Shown: positions 1 to 18,367, counted from the stretch's first letter. The stretch: DNA of 64,000 nucleotides from Sabellastarte sp. h YS-2021 (GCA_964017235.1 OZ024931.1:103434221-103498220), one strand, 5' to 3'. Numbers and translations: made by a program. The notes: generated from the letters alone by a model not told the origin.

Positions 1-970
1 TAAAATTAGTCTCAATTCACTTTATGTTCCACGACTCTTTCTCCGTTCGTTTGTTTGACATCGAGAAAGGTTATCATGTGACAACGTGTCTATTGTTCGA
101 CAACAGCTTGGAACTTGATTTGGTTTAATTCTGGGAAGTGATTAGGCAACTGGATTAGATTAAGATTTATCGTTAGTTTTAAGATTATTTTAAGTTTATT
201 TGTCTGATTATGTGACTTGGTAACTGGATTAGTCTTAGATGTACCTTTTGTTGCAGCATTCTTTTGAACTTGATTTGTTTCGCCTGTGACTGAGGGGCTA
301 GCTGACAGAAATTACTTAGATATTGTTGTAGGTTTCTTTCAACGTGTTTTGTTTCACACATTCACGTATAAAAGCATAAGGGTAACCTTAATCATAATTT
401 TAAATTCTAAGTTCTTAATTAACAATTACCCATATGACCTAATTTAAAAGTGCATATTTTTGTGCATATCAGTGCGTGGCTTCACCAAATTCATCAGATT
501 AACTTGTTTGATTTTATTACATTTTCGTATTACTAGTGTAACTTAAAAGGTAATTTTCGTGTACTTGTGCAAAAAGTATTTCAATTAGACTTTGTTAAAT
601 TGTATTATATGTTAATTGTATTGGACAAATAAATCAACACCAAAGGAATACTGTAATGCCTCTGGAAACACAATGGATTTTCCTTTCTCCAATTAAACAC
701 TGTTTGTTGAGTTTGTATAAAATTTAACATATTTTCGTCAAATAAAATGAATTTATAGACAAAGTTAAAATTCTGTACAAGGGAGGGTTAGCTGCATGAT
801 CAGTGAAATGTCACCTTTTTCATAATAAAGTTCTATAATTTCCATTCATTTGCACATGCTTGTAAATACTTTATATTGCATAAACCGCTCTTACATTTTA
901 TCGTATTAAGTTGGGCTGAAAAGTTCTAGTCCACCTTAAGCTAGGCTAACCCATCTTAAGATAGGCTACT
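1..970. repeat. Partial copy of a palindrome-ended interspersed element
   Basis: No gene is visible. Roughly bases 80-300 match, in inverted orientation, the interior of the element at 36418-38179. Shared landmarks are a repeated GAACTTGATTTG(G/T)TTT word, GTGATTAGGCAACTGGATTAG and CTGGATTAGTCTTA, in the same order and spacing. Bases 905-970 carry the end motif of that element (AAGTTGGGCT, CCCATCTTAAGATAGGCTA). This is therefore one end plus part of the interior of a second copy, truncated by the window edge. Homology was seen by eye; percent identity was not computed. Confidence 0.6.
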
Positions 971-1080
971 AGAGGTCCTCGGTGGCCTGGGGGTTAGCAA
1001 GATTGGCACCTAATCACAGACTGTCACCTCAGTGTGGGTTCGAGTCCCTCATGTTGCAAATGCTAAGGGCCTGTCCCAAT
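968..1080 (+). mobile_element. tRNA-derived SINE, family B
   Basis: Begins GGTCCTCGGTGGCCT and contains a tRNA-like box A region (GGCCTGGGGGTTAGC) and box B (GGGTTCGAGTCCC), about 45 bases apart, as in RNA polymerase III SINE heads. Related copies lie at 3088-3260, 7505-7690 (+) and 16362-16460, 54260-54393, 54681-54820 and 60181-60316 (-). It is not a functional tRNA because the arms do not pair into a cloverleaf. The 3' limit is uncertain. Confidence 0.6.
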
Positions 1081-1421
1081 ATACCCCAACACTCAACAGA
1101 GATATACACAAGAGCATCTGGACAGAACATACCTCCAACAAAACCTAACACCCCCATTATCGCTTATGAGTACAATGACAAAAAATCTTTTTAAAAAGTC
1201 GTGGATCCAGACACTAATCCAAATGATCGAAATCGAATCTTCTGTGTGATGACTTACTTTTTGATGTTGTTTGGACAATTTGTTTTACTTTTATGGTCAT
1301 TCTTGTCCACTCTATAAAACTTGAGCAGATCGAGTGATCTCACCTAAGTACAGTCATACGAGTCTCCAGATTACTGTACAAGATTTGTCAGGGCTTATTG
1401 TTAGTTCTCTTCATGAGTTGC

Positions 1422-1656
1422 AGGGGCCACGGTGGCAGAGTGGTAACACTCTCGCCTCCCACCTCTGTGGCTGGGGTTCCATCCCCGTCATGGCCGTAAG
1501 TGGGAAAGCTGGTAGTTGCTTGCCGTTGGTCGGCAGTTTACAGTACAGAACCCTAGCGAACTATATGTACTGGTTTCCTCTGCCCTTCCAACTACCCGTC
1601 GTGATATGACCTGTACAGTGTTGAAAGCGACGTAAAACCCCAAATAATAATAATAA
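1422..1656 (+). mobile_element. tRNA-derived SINE, family A, with 14-bp target duplication
   Basis: The element starts GGGGCCACGGTGGCAG, has box A-like GTGGCAGAGTGG and box B-like GGTTCCATCCC, and ends in a short (ATA)n tail. It is flanked by the perfect direct repeat TCTTCATGAGTTGC at 1408-1421 and 1657-1670, the mark of LINE-assisted retroposition. Sister copies are at 15238-15468 (-) and 46990-47230 (+), each with its own 13-14 bp duplication, plus decayed fragments at 26447-26600 and 46430-46525. Confidence 0.85.
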
Positions 1657-1670
1657 TCTTCATGAGTTGC

Positions 1671-3087
1671 CACAGTTGGGAGGTAGGTCAGTCTTTTCTG
1701 TAATATGGCATCTTTTCACTCTGGACAACTGACTTTGTCAATGAATGTCAGTCGTAGCATCCCCACATTGAAAACAGGTTGGGTCTCATGATAACCTTTT
1801 TGAATGTGGAAGAGCTAGCAGTGTTAAAATAATAAATTAAAAAAAAAAAGTTACGTCAAGCAAAACATTCAAGGAAAAAAAAAGGTCAAATCTGTGAAAG
1901 TAAAGTTCTGATACAGACATACTTTGATAAAATTGATAATGTGACGTCCAACCAGACCATGCACTGTGTGTACACCCACCTTACAACAGACACGATTGTA
2001 ATAGGAAGGGTTATTGTTGACTTAAAAGGCTCCCCACGAGATATACAAGATGTTCATGGTGACTTTAGACATGCATAATACCATGCAACTGTATCGGCGG
2101 ATAAAAGGATAGAGGCTTTGAATGGATCAGTGTGAGCTTTAATTGACTGTTATACAAGCTCTTTAGTGTCACAAATCGATCCAGGAGATTTTCTAGCGGC
2201 GAAGATCAACACAAATCCTGGTTTAACTCTGTTGGTAATGATATAGATCGCTAAGTGTGTGTGTGTGTGTGTGGCGCTCACTGGTATAAACTTATATTAG
2301 CTATTCACAACACCAATATTTCTTTTCATGTTGGATTAATATTTCAAGAGTAGCAAATCGGGAGCCTCGTTTTGGACTGCCGTTGTCCTGTAACTAAGAT
2401 ACAGTAAACGGGAAGGCACCATATTTGACAACCAATCTCAGTACTTATACACAGTGGATGTCAGCTTACACAGACAGGGCACAAAGACATCTCATCAAAT
2501 TCAAATAACTGGCTTCTAGTACGGTAAGTTTGTCTCTTACTTGCATCCAAAGTGTTGACAAACAACTACGTGGAAATTCAAGAACTTGTGTGTGGAGAAA
2601 AAGGTAGCAAGTGCAGTGTTTTGGACATATATTGATATTGTAGATCACTGACTGGTATGATATATAACAAATATAAATATGTCTAAAATATATTAGATAT
2701 ATGATTTATAAGGTATATTATATAGTAGACAACTTTATGGGCTAAACAATTATTCAGTAATAATGCCTAACTTTTTTGGGACAGAATTTCAGTTTAATAT
2801 ACTCTGTCAAATATTTGTTTGTGTCTAAAGTTAGCGTTAACTTGGAAGGTTGGGGAAATTTCTAATTTAGAGACCAAAGAAAATTTTTATGCATGGCAAA
2901 TATTGGCATAGTAGGTTGGCATAGTAATTTGTCCGCTTCAAAGAGTGAAAATTATTACTTTATGTATCTTACTGGCCACCAATTGTAGTTCCAGGCATGA
3001 CCTAAATGCTCTCAAGTGAAGGAACACCAATATTCAAACAAATACAACAACTGATTACAACAGTAATGTGTAATTCTTAATTGAAAG
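1671..3087. other. Non-coding stretch
   Basis: No exon-like ORF or recognisable element was seen. It holds a (GT)n microsatellite at about 2255-2273 and A-rich runs near 1840-1880. The sequence is AT-rich throughout. Confidence 0.6.
2255..2273. repeat. (GT)n microsatellite
   Basis: An uninterrupted GT dinucleotide run of about nine units in non-coding sequence. Confidence 0.9.
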
Positions 3088-3260
3088 TAAGGTACACAGT
3101 AGCCTAGTGGTTAGCAGGTTTGGCATCTGATCACAGGTAGTCAACTCTATGTGGATTCGAATCTCGCAAGTGACAATGGGGAGGACCTGTCCCATTATGA
3201 CCCTTGCTGTTGAATGGGAGGTAAAAGTTTGACTTAATGGAAAGTTAATCATGAAAAAAT
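3088..3260 (+). mobile_element. tRNA-derived SINE, family B
   Basis: Contains GTAGCCTAGTGGTTAGCAG (box A-like) and GGATTCGAATCTC (box B-like), followed by a family tail GGACCTGTCCCATTATGACC that also occurs at 54681-54820 on the other strand. A decayed copy without a clear target duplication. Confidence 0.65.
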
Positions 3261-4333
3261 CACAATATTACCAAAAAAATGCAAGTGGCCAACTTCACTA
3301 CCTGATTAGTCTGTCATAGAGAAAACTTTTTTTTTTTCAATTCATGGGCACTGATTCACACTGGTTTAAATCAGGGGAAGCCACACTAGTGTTTGTGCTG
3401 ATATTGAAAGCCTTATCCTGTGATGTGGTATTTTGAAAGTTTTCTGCATAATCAAAGCTGTTCCAGTGTTCACACAGTGTACTATCAGTGTCTCCATGTT
3501 GACATGAGCTAGTAAGGTGATCTGGTATAGTCTAGACGTATATGCTAATCATTAGATTACAAATATAATTACAAGAACATTCCTCACTGAGGGAGGTCAC
3601 TACACCCAGAATAACAGCATGTAGAAGGCTAAGGGATGTGACCATATATAGCACAACAGTTTACTCAGGCTGTGTGCTTACAAACTCTAGATAATTCTAC
3701 ATGCCAGAATTTATAGGGCCATGTGCTATAGTAATGGACTCCCATCAATGAAAATCTATTGCTTGAGGTTTGAACAGGGTAAATATGGATGTGAAGGGTA
3801 AATAGTCATTGATGAAGGTAAATTTCTTCAGTACAAGGCTCTCAAATATCAGTTATTATTATTAATATCTGGGTCATATTTGGAGATAAACCTGATCAAA
3901 GCATGTTTTGAGATTTCTGTTAATTTTTAGTACAAATTGGTTTTAGGCAGTGTGAACTTGATAAATATACATAAACCATCCTAACATTTTCATTATAAAA
4001 GAGTCATAAACACAGAAAACAAAGTAAACAAAATCAAATGATGAAAAAGTACCAAAAGATAAAAGCAACAGTTTGTGTGAATCAGTATTTCAGTGTCACT
4101 GAACCTTTCATACTCATGGGAAACCCATATTGGGTAGCAATAAAAAATTGTGTTTTTTTGAAGAGCAAGCTCTTGCCGAGGCTCGCGCTTCTGGAGATTA
4201 CCGTTTTTTCCAATCGCTGGACTATCTGTATTGTGCACTACTCTAATGCACTATTCATTCCTGATTACTTTTCAGTTGACATATGTAGACTCGAAGCTTT
4301 ATTTAAAAGAATTGTCTTTATGCTGTCTTTCAG
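3261..4333. other. Non-coding sequence upstream of tektin-3
   Basis: No coding feature seen. The first coding exon of tektin-3 is preceded by a convincing 3' splice site (CTGTCTTTCAG ending at 4333), so the transcript has at least one untranslated 5' exon. That exon and its promoter may lie here, but I could not place them. Confidence 0.5.
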
Positions 4334-4368
4334 AACGACCCTCCAGTCGCTGTAGAGAACAAGTCACC

Positions 4369-10879
<6,511 letters not shown>

Positions 10880-12060
10880 TTCCAAGATTCAAACTCAATT
10901 TATTATTTTTGTACCAAGTTGTAATCTAGCCTCACCAGTCACTAAGGATTTATTTTTATTCTATTCTGCATCATTTGACAGTTAAAAATAGACAGGTTGA
11001 AATTTCATCATCCTTTATTTTTATGGACAAAAAGTTATGGATATATATTTTTTTTTTAATTTTTGTGTGAATTGGCAATACTCTTTCATCACAGGTACAG
11101 TTCTCATCATTTGATTCAGTTTGTTTATATTCCTGTATATTGTTTGTCTATTTATTTTTTTTTGTTTGTTCGATGGATTGTTCTTTGAACTTATAACAGG
11201 CATTTTAGAAATGCAATCGATCTTCTGGCCATTGTAAAGTTAGACAAAGAGAAACAGCAAAAAAAAACCAATAATACAATGTAAAATAGAACTAAAACAA
11301 TGATTTACAGCCTTATAAGAAAGACCTGTAACTAGTGCGGTTAAGAAAGGCTACATACTTGAGACTTGATATTGATCTCCCAGTCTGTGATACCTGTTTT
11401 CAGCCCCTGTCACTGGATCTAGTCGTGTGTTCTGCACACTGTAGTACAACTCTGCTATGTGGACAGTGACAGGACATAGTGACTATTTGCCTATCAGTAT
11501 TGGAAGTTTTAACTTAGATTTTTTTTGTTTTAGATTCTATCAAATCTTTCGTGTTTGTGCATGGTTTAAGCTGACGCATCGGCTTACATGAGATATTTAT
11601 AAGACACTTTCGACATTTCTATAGGGACCTTTACAAAAGGCAGATTATGTTTTATAAATACCAGAAGTATTACTTTGTTAACTGTTTGTTACCTACTTGT
11701 TATATTGTGTGTGCTTTGTGATTTGATGTACATAGGTAGTGAACACAAGTATTGGAAAATAAAAAATATAAATTATCGTATCAAAATTAGAAATGAAAAA
11801 CTTTTAAACTATACTAATTTGGCAAATCATTTTTGTTTGTTTTTGCATTTATGGAGACTGTCAGTGTATTCACTTAAAAAACTAAATTAATGAATGGATA
11901 GATGAAAATAATATTAGAAGCTAGAATTTAAATTAACCACTTTGTGAAGTCCTAGCTGTAGGGAGTTGTCTAGGTTCAGTGTGCTCTGTGATCTGTACAT
12001 CAAGCCTTTTATTGTGTACCAGTATTGTGAATAAAACCATTCACTTCAGTCTGGTCTTTC
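10880..12060 (+). other. TEKT3: Probable 3' UTR of tektin-3
   Basis: AT-rich sequence after the stop codon with no exon-like ORF. The most convincing polyadenylation signal before a GT-rich stretch is AATAAA at 12030. Shorter 3' ends are possible. Confidence 0.5.
12030..12035 (+). terminator. TEKT3: Candidate polyadenylation signal of tektin-3
   Basis: AATAAA in the context TGTGAATAAAACC, followed 20-30 bases later by GT-rich GTCTGGTCTTTCT. It lies about 1.15 kb after the stop codon. Position-based inference. Confidence 0.45.
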
Positions 12061-12061
12061 T

Positions 12062-13063
12062 CAATCAAACCCTGAATCATTCAAGCTGGATCCATCATTT
12101 TTCATGATCTTCAACTTTGAGCTGATACACTATCCCTGGTATGACTTTTCCTGTATTTTGAGAATAAACAAATAGCCAATTACATGATTGCAACATTCCC
12201 ATATTAGCTTTGAGGTTGCACTACTTCAGTATTTTGGCCAAGTATGTTTTTTTTGTTGATATGTTGTGACATATTCAAAGTATCTGTAACTAATATTTTT
12301 TCAAGTACTAGAGAGCTTTATTGTTTTTTATTTGCAAAAGTAGAGCAGGACTTCCCAAGCAGATGGTAAATCTGTAGATACATCAACCAATCTCATCAGT
12401 TACATATAATAATATCTCATCTAGAGAGGATATTTTTTCAAAAAATGTTGACAATGGCACAAGGAACAGATGATGGTGGTGATCAGGATCCTCCTTTGGA
12501 TCCAGATTTTTTTTATCGTGGCACTCCTAAGTAGTATAACTCGAGGTGTTGGGCCTTTGCAGAAGTATGTGATCTCTCAGTGTTCTTGACCATAAAATCA
12601 AACTTAGGTCATCAAAGGGCAAAAGTAAAACCACAAAAAAGTTGAAAATAATAGGAAAATTTATGTTGCCCTTATACCAGTGTGATTGTTGTTTTTAAAG
12701 TTGTAGAATATTCCAGAAAAAAAACCCACACAAACAGCAGTATTACCAAAATGACTTTTTCTCACACAAACAAAATCAATTAAATCAAAAGCTGTGTATT
12801 TACACCCACCACAATTAACAGTTTCCATATCAATGTAAAATTCAGATCATTTTACATTCAACAGAGTACAAGACAAAGGTTTTACTTTATATTATGTTTA
12901 GTTGGAACAGTTCATTAACTATAACATTTCTAATTTAAAATTATAATAGGAAAAGAAGCTTTAATATGGTATTTCATCAAGTCAGAAAAAATAATAAACA
13001 CTTTGACTGCATTACCCATAATATGGCTGTAAGCCATTAATAATGTCAGACCTTTTTTGACAA
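12062..13063. other. Intergenic sequence and probable 3' UTR of the convertase
   Basis: No coding feature seen. The convertase gene on the minus strand ends at 13064, so part of this interval is its 3' UTR. A minus-strand AATAAA (TTTATT on +) occurs at about 12317-12322. The tektin-3 and convertase genes are convergent here. Confidence 0.5.
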
Positions 13064-14959
13064 CTAAGATCTCAATATGACTACTACTGCAACTGCAGAA
13101 AGTTGCACAAACAGAACAATGCCAATTAACAGATGCTTATTTGATTCAGTGATGCCTGGAGTGAAGTCAGTCCCGTTTACCTTAGTAGTGTAGTTGAGAA
13201 GACTTGATGTGGTGGACTTTGGAACAGGACCGGAGAAGTGACTTATGGGGTCATTAGATGTACCATAAAGAAGCAGGGACCAACTATGCATTGTGGCAGA
13301 TGAAACACCATTCATGATCTCCAATGTCCATGTTCCATGTGGATCCTCTCCCCAACTATGTGTGGTCATAAACTCCCAGCTCTGAAATCCTTTGTTGCTA
13401 ATGTCTCTAGGTCGCTGGGCTAGTAGGGTGGACCTAGTTCCCTGGGGTGAGGTCAAGTAAATCTGGATTTCACCTCGTTTGGATGAGGAGAGTGTAATCA
13501 CAGCCTGCACATGTTCCAAGTAATTGATTTCATGTTGAGTACCATGGCAGCCATTACTCCTGAAATGCATGGATATCTTACCGTTATGAGGGATATTCCT
13601 GGGCCACTGATAAGACTGTATTTCACACTTGTGTTGTTCAGGTACACTGATCCAGTCACTCGCCAGTGTTGACATTGCTCCAGCATCCATCAGTCCAAAG
13701 CCAAAGAAATGGCTCACTTTCCGGCCAGCTCCATTCACAACCCAGTCTGTGGTGTTCAAGTCTTCAGAACGAGATGCCAACACAACAATATGCTGCAAAT
13801 CTCGCCATGTCAAACTTGGGTTCGCAGACAGAGTTAAAGCACATATTCCTGCAGCCATTGGGGCACTAGCTGAAGTGCCAGTGTGCTGCTCCGTACAGCC
13901 ATAACGTAGATCTGTGGTGATCACTCGTAGTTCAGCAGCGGTGCCACTACTGTAGGTGGAGGCTAAAACAGAGGGGCAGCCTTCTGAATACCAGGGTATT
14001 TTTCCAGTCTCACTCACACTGGAAACGGATAATGTGTATATACTGTTGCAATATCCATCACAGCTACACCAGTCCCTACTTCGGCCTCCATTTCCTGATG
14101 ACCAAACAAAGATTGTGCCTTTTCCTCCACGGCCATTTCTGACCCCTCTTGAAAGTACATCCTTCGTGAGTGTTCCTGGCCCATCCACTGTTTTTCCATC
14201 ATCGTCAGGCCCCCATGAGCTGGTGTAGATGTCGATGTAGTCTTGCTTATATCCCAGGCTTCGAGCCTCCACTAAATCAGTTACATCCCCATCCAACATA
14301 CGTATTCCACCGATGCTACTTTCAAATGCTACCCCCATCATGCACTCCGAATTATTTGCTTCCGCAGCCACCACACCAGCACACCGAGTTCCATGCCTAT
14401 TCATGTTGGTATAATCATAGCGAGGAGTGGGGTCAAAATCATTACTGTTTACATCAAAACTGGCATCTGCATCATAGTTGTTTTTCAGATCTGGATGGAG
14501 AGTTTCCAAACCATCATCCACAATAGTAACTACAACACCTTGACCTTTGTATCCCTGTTGCCAGGCAGCCTGTACATTCATATCACGACCATGTCCACGA
14601 TTTATGTACCATAATTTGGGCCATTTAGGGTCATTAAAACTGAGAGATTCTTCACTATTGCGTTTAGTCCTTGTGGCAATCTTTTGCTGTTCTAGCCATT
14701 TTACCTGCGGTTCCTGTTCCAACTTGCTGTGGTGACTAGAACTGGGAAGCAGTGACCGTTTGGCAACATGCCTGTGGTTTAAGCCATAGTGATCCTCAAA
14801 GATCTTCCCTGTATATGTAAAGCCATGCTTTTCTGCTAAAGTCTTGGCGACTTCTTCTCCCCCTTCAATATGAGCAGCCCAAGTGTGGGTGAATACATCA
14901 CCTTGGCAGATTTTGACTGTCAGCAAGAAGAAAAGAGAAATGTATGTTACAATATCCAT
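13064..14959 (-). CDS. Furin-like proprotein convertase, intronless
   Basis: A single uninterrupted reading frame of 631 aa. In order: signal peptide (1 to about 20); inhibitory prodomain with a secondary KR site at 67-68 and the autocatalytic RTKR site at 97-100; subtilisin-type catalytic domain with Asp148, His189 (NRHGTRC), oxyanion Asn290 (SSGNGG) and Ser363 (HTGTSASAP); P domain at about 440-567, where the furin RGD is RGE; a Ser/Thr-rich linker; and a C-terminal membrane segment (about 609-629) with almost no cytoplasmic tail. There is no furin-type Cys-rich region, so it is shorter than furin (about 790 aa). Asn at the oxyanion position excludes PC2. The family cleaves proproteins after RXKR in the secretory pathway. 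All catalytic residues are present, so activity is likely. Lack of introns suggests a retrocopy or lineage-specific intron loss. Confidence 0.9.
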   Translation of the reverse strand: MDIVTYISLFFLLTVKICQGDVFTHTWAAHIEGGEEVAKTLAEKHGFTYTGKIFEDHYGLNHRHVAKRSLLPSSSHHSKLEQEPQVKWLEQQKIATRTKRNSEESLSFNDPKWPKLWYINRGHGRDMNVQAAWQQGYKGQGVVVTIVDDGLETLHPDLKNNYDADASFDVNSNDFDPTPRYDYTNMNRHGTRCAGVVAAEANNSECMMGVAFESSIGGIRMLDGDVTDLVEARSLGYKQDYIDIYTSSWGPDDDGKTVDGPGTLTKDVLSRGVRNGRGGKGTIFVWSSGNGGRSRDWCSCDGYCNSIYTLSVSSVSETGKIPWYSEGCPSVLASTYSSGTAAELRVITTDLRYGCTEQHTGTSASAPMAAGICALTLSANPSLTWRDLQHIVVLASRSEDLNTTDWVVNGAGRKVSHFFGFGLMDAGAMSTLASDWISVPEQHKCEIQSYQWPRNIPHNGKISMHFRSNGCHGTQHEINYLEHVQAVITLSSSKRGEIQIYLTSPQGTRSTLLAQRPRDISNKGFQSWEFMTTHSWGEDPHGTWTLEIMNGVSSATMHSWSLLLYGTSNDPISHFSGPVPKSTTSSLLNYTTKVNGTDFTPGITESNKHLLIGIVLFVQLSAVAVVVILRS

Positions 14960-15237
14960 AACAAAATATGAACAAAATGCACTGTTTGGAGTGTGCAGAT
15001 GCTTTCGGTAAAAATGTGTTATGAAAGCTGTTTGCTCTGTGTAACGCTGAAAAGTATATGTTTATGTGTAAACTTTCCTATTCTACCAGCACTATTACTC
15101 GAAACCTTGAATTCAATTGTTAGCCTTGAATGTTTCAAATATTTAATAATTTTCCCCAAATCTGAAGTACCGTGGTTTTGAGTTGCGAAGACTATATCAA
15201 AACAGATTAGAAATAAATAATATAAATAAAAGGGTGA

Positions 15238-15468
15238 TTTATTTATTTGGGCTTTTATGTCGCTTTCAACACTGTACAGGTCATATCACGACGGGTAGTT
15301 GGAAGGGCAGAGGAAACCAGTACATACAGTTCGTCAGTGTTCTGTACTGTAAACTGCCAACCAACGACAAGCAACTACCAGCTTTCCCACTTGAGGCTGT
15401 GCCAGGAACCGAACCCCGGCCTCAGAGGTGGGAGGCGAGAGTGTTACCACTCTGCCACTGTGGCCCCC
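15238..15468 (-). mobile_element. tRNA-derived SINE, family A, with 14-bp target duplication
   Basis: The reverse complement starts GGGGCCACAGTGGCAGAGTG and has box B GGTTCGGTTCC. It is flanked by the perfect direct repeat AAATAAAAGGGTGA at 15224-15237 and 15469-15482. It lies about 280 bases upstream of the convertase start codon, in its presumed 5' region. Confidence 0.85.
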
Positions 15469-15482
15469 AAATAAAAGGGTGA

Positions 15483-16990
15483 ATTTGACGATGATTTTAA
15501 GCTGGATCAAATTTAACAAAACAAAGTGAGACACAAACCAATCCTAACATAAACCTAAGTAACAACGAATAAGGGACGTGAAGCAGCTTTTAAAATAAAA
15601 AAAGTGAGTAAAAATCTATTAAGTGATCAAGAACAGACAGATGAGGCAGCCATTTCCATGAAATTTACCATTGATATTATAACTGTCACTACCACAGTTT
15701 GTGTTTTCTTGGTAAATTTGATAAAAAAACATATTTCACTAATGAATGTTTTTTGATTCCGAAACTATAAACTTTATACCATGGTTCTTGTACACATATG
15801 CATACTTTGATAGAAATGTGAGTACCTATCTCCCATTAGAAACATAGGAAGTCACAGAAAGGCTACTGTTAAAATACTGAGGACTGATAATTTTATAACA
15901 TAGCAAGGCGGCCATAATTTCACGAAATCACAAGGATACCACAACACAGCAAAAATATCTACACAAAACATCAGAGTTTAAAACAAACAAACAAGTCATT
16001 TTTAAGCCAAATTGGGAAATGGGACAAACAGCTGAAAACAACAATTTTGGTAACCTACATAATATGTTACCACGAAGTGTATTTAATAACCCGGATTCAA
16101 ATGTTTATTTATTAACATAACAAGCCCAGGGATAGTGCCGATGTACACTTTTCACGTAGTTTCCTTGCTTCCTACTTTTTTTTTCATTTTCACTCAGGAA
16201 AATGGAGTTATACTTTAATAACTTATAAATATACAAGAACACACTCCAAACACCTAATTATTAAACTAATCAACAATGAAATAGATAGCTGAAAGGTAAA
16301 TATCACCGGTCATATAGTATTTTACTGATCCATCACAAAATCAAAGTTAGGATCTGATAAAGTTGAACACCCAGGGTCATATTGCCACAGGTCATTTGCA
16401 ATTGTCATTTGTGTGAGTCCACGCACAGGTGACAGTCTATGATTAATACAAAACTTTCCAACCACTTAGGACCTTGTATCACAAAAAGTCAAATATAACA
16501 GGAAACCTCTCTTAACCGAATGTGTTTATAATGAAATAAAAGGGTCAATTAGGAACATCAACAACAATAGCCAAAACTTCTGTTCAGTTATTTTATAATT
16601 ACTTGACAGTTGTGTTGACATCCTGTTTATTTGTTTCGAGTGAGAATGTCAGTAATTTTTTTCTTTTTAATTTCATGTTAAGATGGTAAAGTCTGAAGGT
16701 GTTGGTGTGCTATTAAGCGGCTCCTTTTCAATTTCAACAGAAGCTAAGAGATTATTTCTGCTACCTTTTTACAAAGAGCAACAGGCCACAGATTCAGAAA
16801 CAGGAATGGACAAAATGACGAAAAGCTTCTTGTTTTTGCCGCATAAAGCGATATTTATACACTTGACATTTCATTGACTTAACTGTACGGCTTTTCTACT
16901 GAATAAATCCCACAGGATCATATCTTGTATAAAAGATTGATAAAATACTTGAATTTACAGAAGTTACCGAATGATAATGTAGGATGTAGT
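15483..16990. other. Non-coding stretch with a decayed SINE B
   Basis: No gene is recognisable. A minus-strand remnant of SINE family B is at about 16362-16460 (CCAGGGTCATATTG, GTGTGAGTCCACGCACAGGTGACAG on +). The remainder is AT-rich and featureless to me. Confidence 0.55.
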
Positions 16991-16996
16991 ATATAT

Positions 16997-18367
16997 GTTA
17001 CAGGCAACCTGTGTAACCTGGGATTATGCATTATGATTGGTCATTTCAGTCATTTCACGAAATGCCGAAACAGTTCAGGCATTTCATGTAATGACTGAAA
17101 ATGAGCTCTAGGCATTACATGTAATGACTGCACATAGGTTTTTTAAAACAAGTTTGATGATTATCATGAACTATTTTCATATAATACAGTTTTATCCTTG
17201 CTTGTTGAAAACTAAGAGAATATATTTTATGTACATTCATGAACAGTGATAATAAAAATGGTATTATGATTAAAAATATCTATTTCAATTTTATTGAAAC
17301 TGGTTTGTCATTACTATTTTGAAATAAAATATATCATTGTCATACATCATAGCTGCTAGTACCTTTCATGGGGGTGGAAATTGTGTAGGATATTCACAAG
17401 CTGAGGCTGAGTGGATGCTAAAAGTTGAGGAGTCGTAATTGCAGTTAAGCTTGTTTCATCTAATAGGATTAACATAAAATTTTTTAGTATTTGTCTCATA
17501 TAGTTATATAATAAGCCCTTCACAAAACAAGACCAGAAAACATACTGTTTCGAATAAAGTAAAAACAATTGGACGCCCTTCTTACAACTAAATAAAAAGA
17601 GGTATGAAAGATATGACTATTATTGCTAACATTGCAAAACTGCTCATTCCTTTATTCAATTATGCAAAAAAAGTGTCAGAGATACCAAAATGTAACTTAA
17701 TTAAAAGTCATACAGTTAAAACTACAGCTTGAATTGCTTCTATCAGCAAGAAATAACACATCGTATCAATAAAATTTATAAATAAAATTGGTCGCACAGA
17801 CTGCTTGAAATCTCAAACCAAAGTTTAAGTATTTGATATAGTTAAAGAAGCCACATCCAAAATAATAACATCAGAGGATGTATCAAGAACTAAAAATGAT
17901 TTGAATATGGTACTATTCTTGCAAGTAAATGAAAATAAGTATGAAATGTATCATTTTTAATGATTACGATTACGAGATATGTCAAAATATAGCTTCATTA
18001 ATAGTCATACAGTTAAAACTACATCTTGAATTGCTTATAGCAAGAAATAATCATATTCTATCAAAAAGATACTTTAAAGAAACGATTGTACAGATTGCCT
18101 AAAATCTCAAATATTTGTTTATGCAATCTGTGTAATACAGAATTTTATATTTCAGTTATTATGTGAAATGCCTACTTAACTTTAATTACTAAACTTGATT
18201 TAAAAAGTACATTCAGGCATTACATGTAATCCCTATAGTTCATTTTCAGTCATTACATGAAATGCCTAGACATTTCATGAAGTGCCGGAACTGTTTAAAC
18301 ATTTTGTAAAATGACTGAATTTTTCAGTCATTATGCATAATGCCTGGTTACACAGATTGCATGTAAC
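16997..18367. mobile_element. Foldback-like element with palindrome-array ends (CATTACATGTAATG type)
   Basis: The two ends are long imperfect inverted repeats of about 140 bp. The left end starts GTTACAGGCAACCTGTGTAA and the right end, reverse-complemented, starts GTTACATGCAATCTGTGTAA. Both then run through the same series of short palindromes (GGCATTACATGTAATG, TCATTTCACGAAATG, ACTGAAAATGA). The interior is AT-rich, has no long ORF, and contains an imperfect direct duplication (about 17665-17830 and 17975-18110). Flanks ATATAT and ATATAC may be a degraded target duplication. Non-autonomous; superfamily not determined. Confidence 0.75.

Noticed and set aside
968..1060. A tRNA gene
   Set aside because: Box A and B-like words are present, but arms do not pair and related diverged copies occur elsewhere, so it is a SINE. 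The same holds for the family A heads.
4231..4368. Upstream extension of the tektin-3 reading frame
   Set aside because: It crosses a good 3' splice site (ending at 4333), lacks homology, and the conserved tektin-3 N terminus begins at ATG 4369.
13498..14735. Several open frames antisense to, or in other frames of, the furin-like gene
   Set aside because: They overlap a long, motif-rich coding frame and have no recognisable domains; they are compositional shadows.
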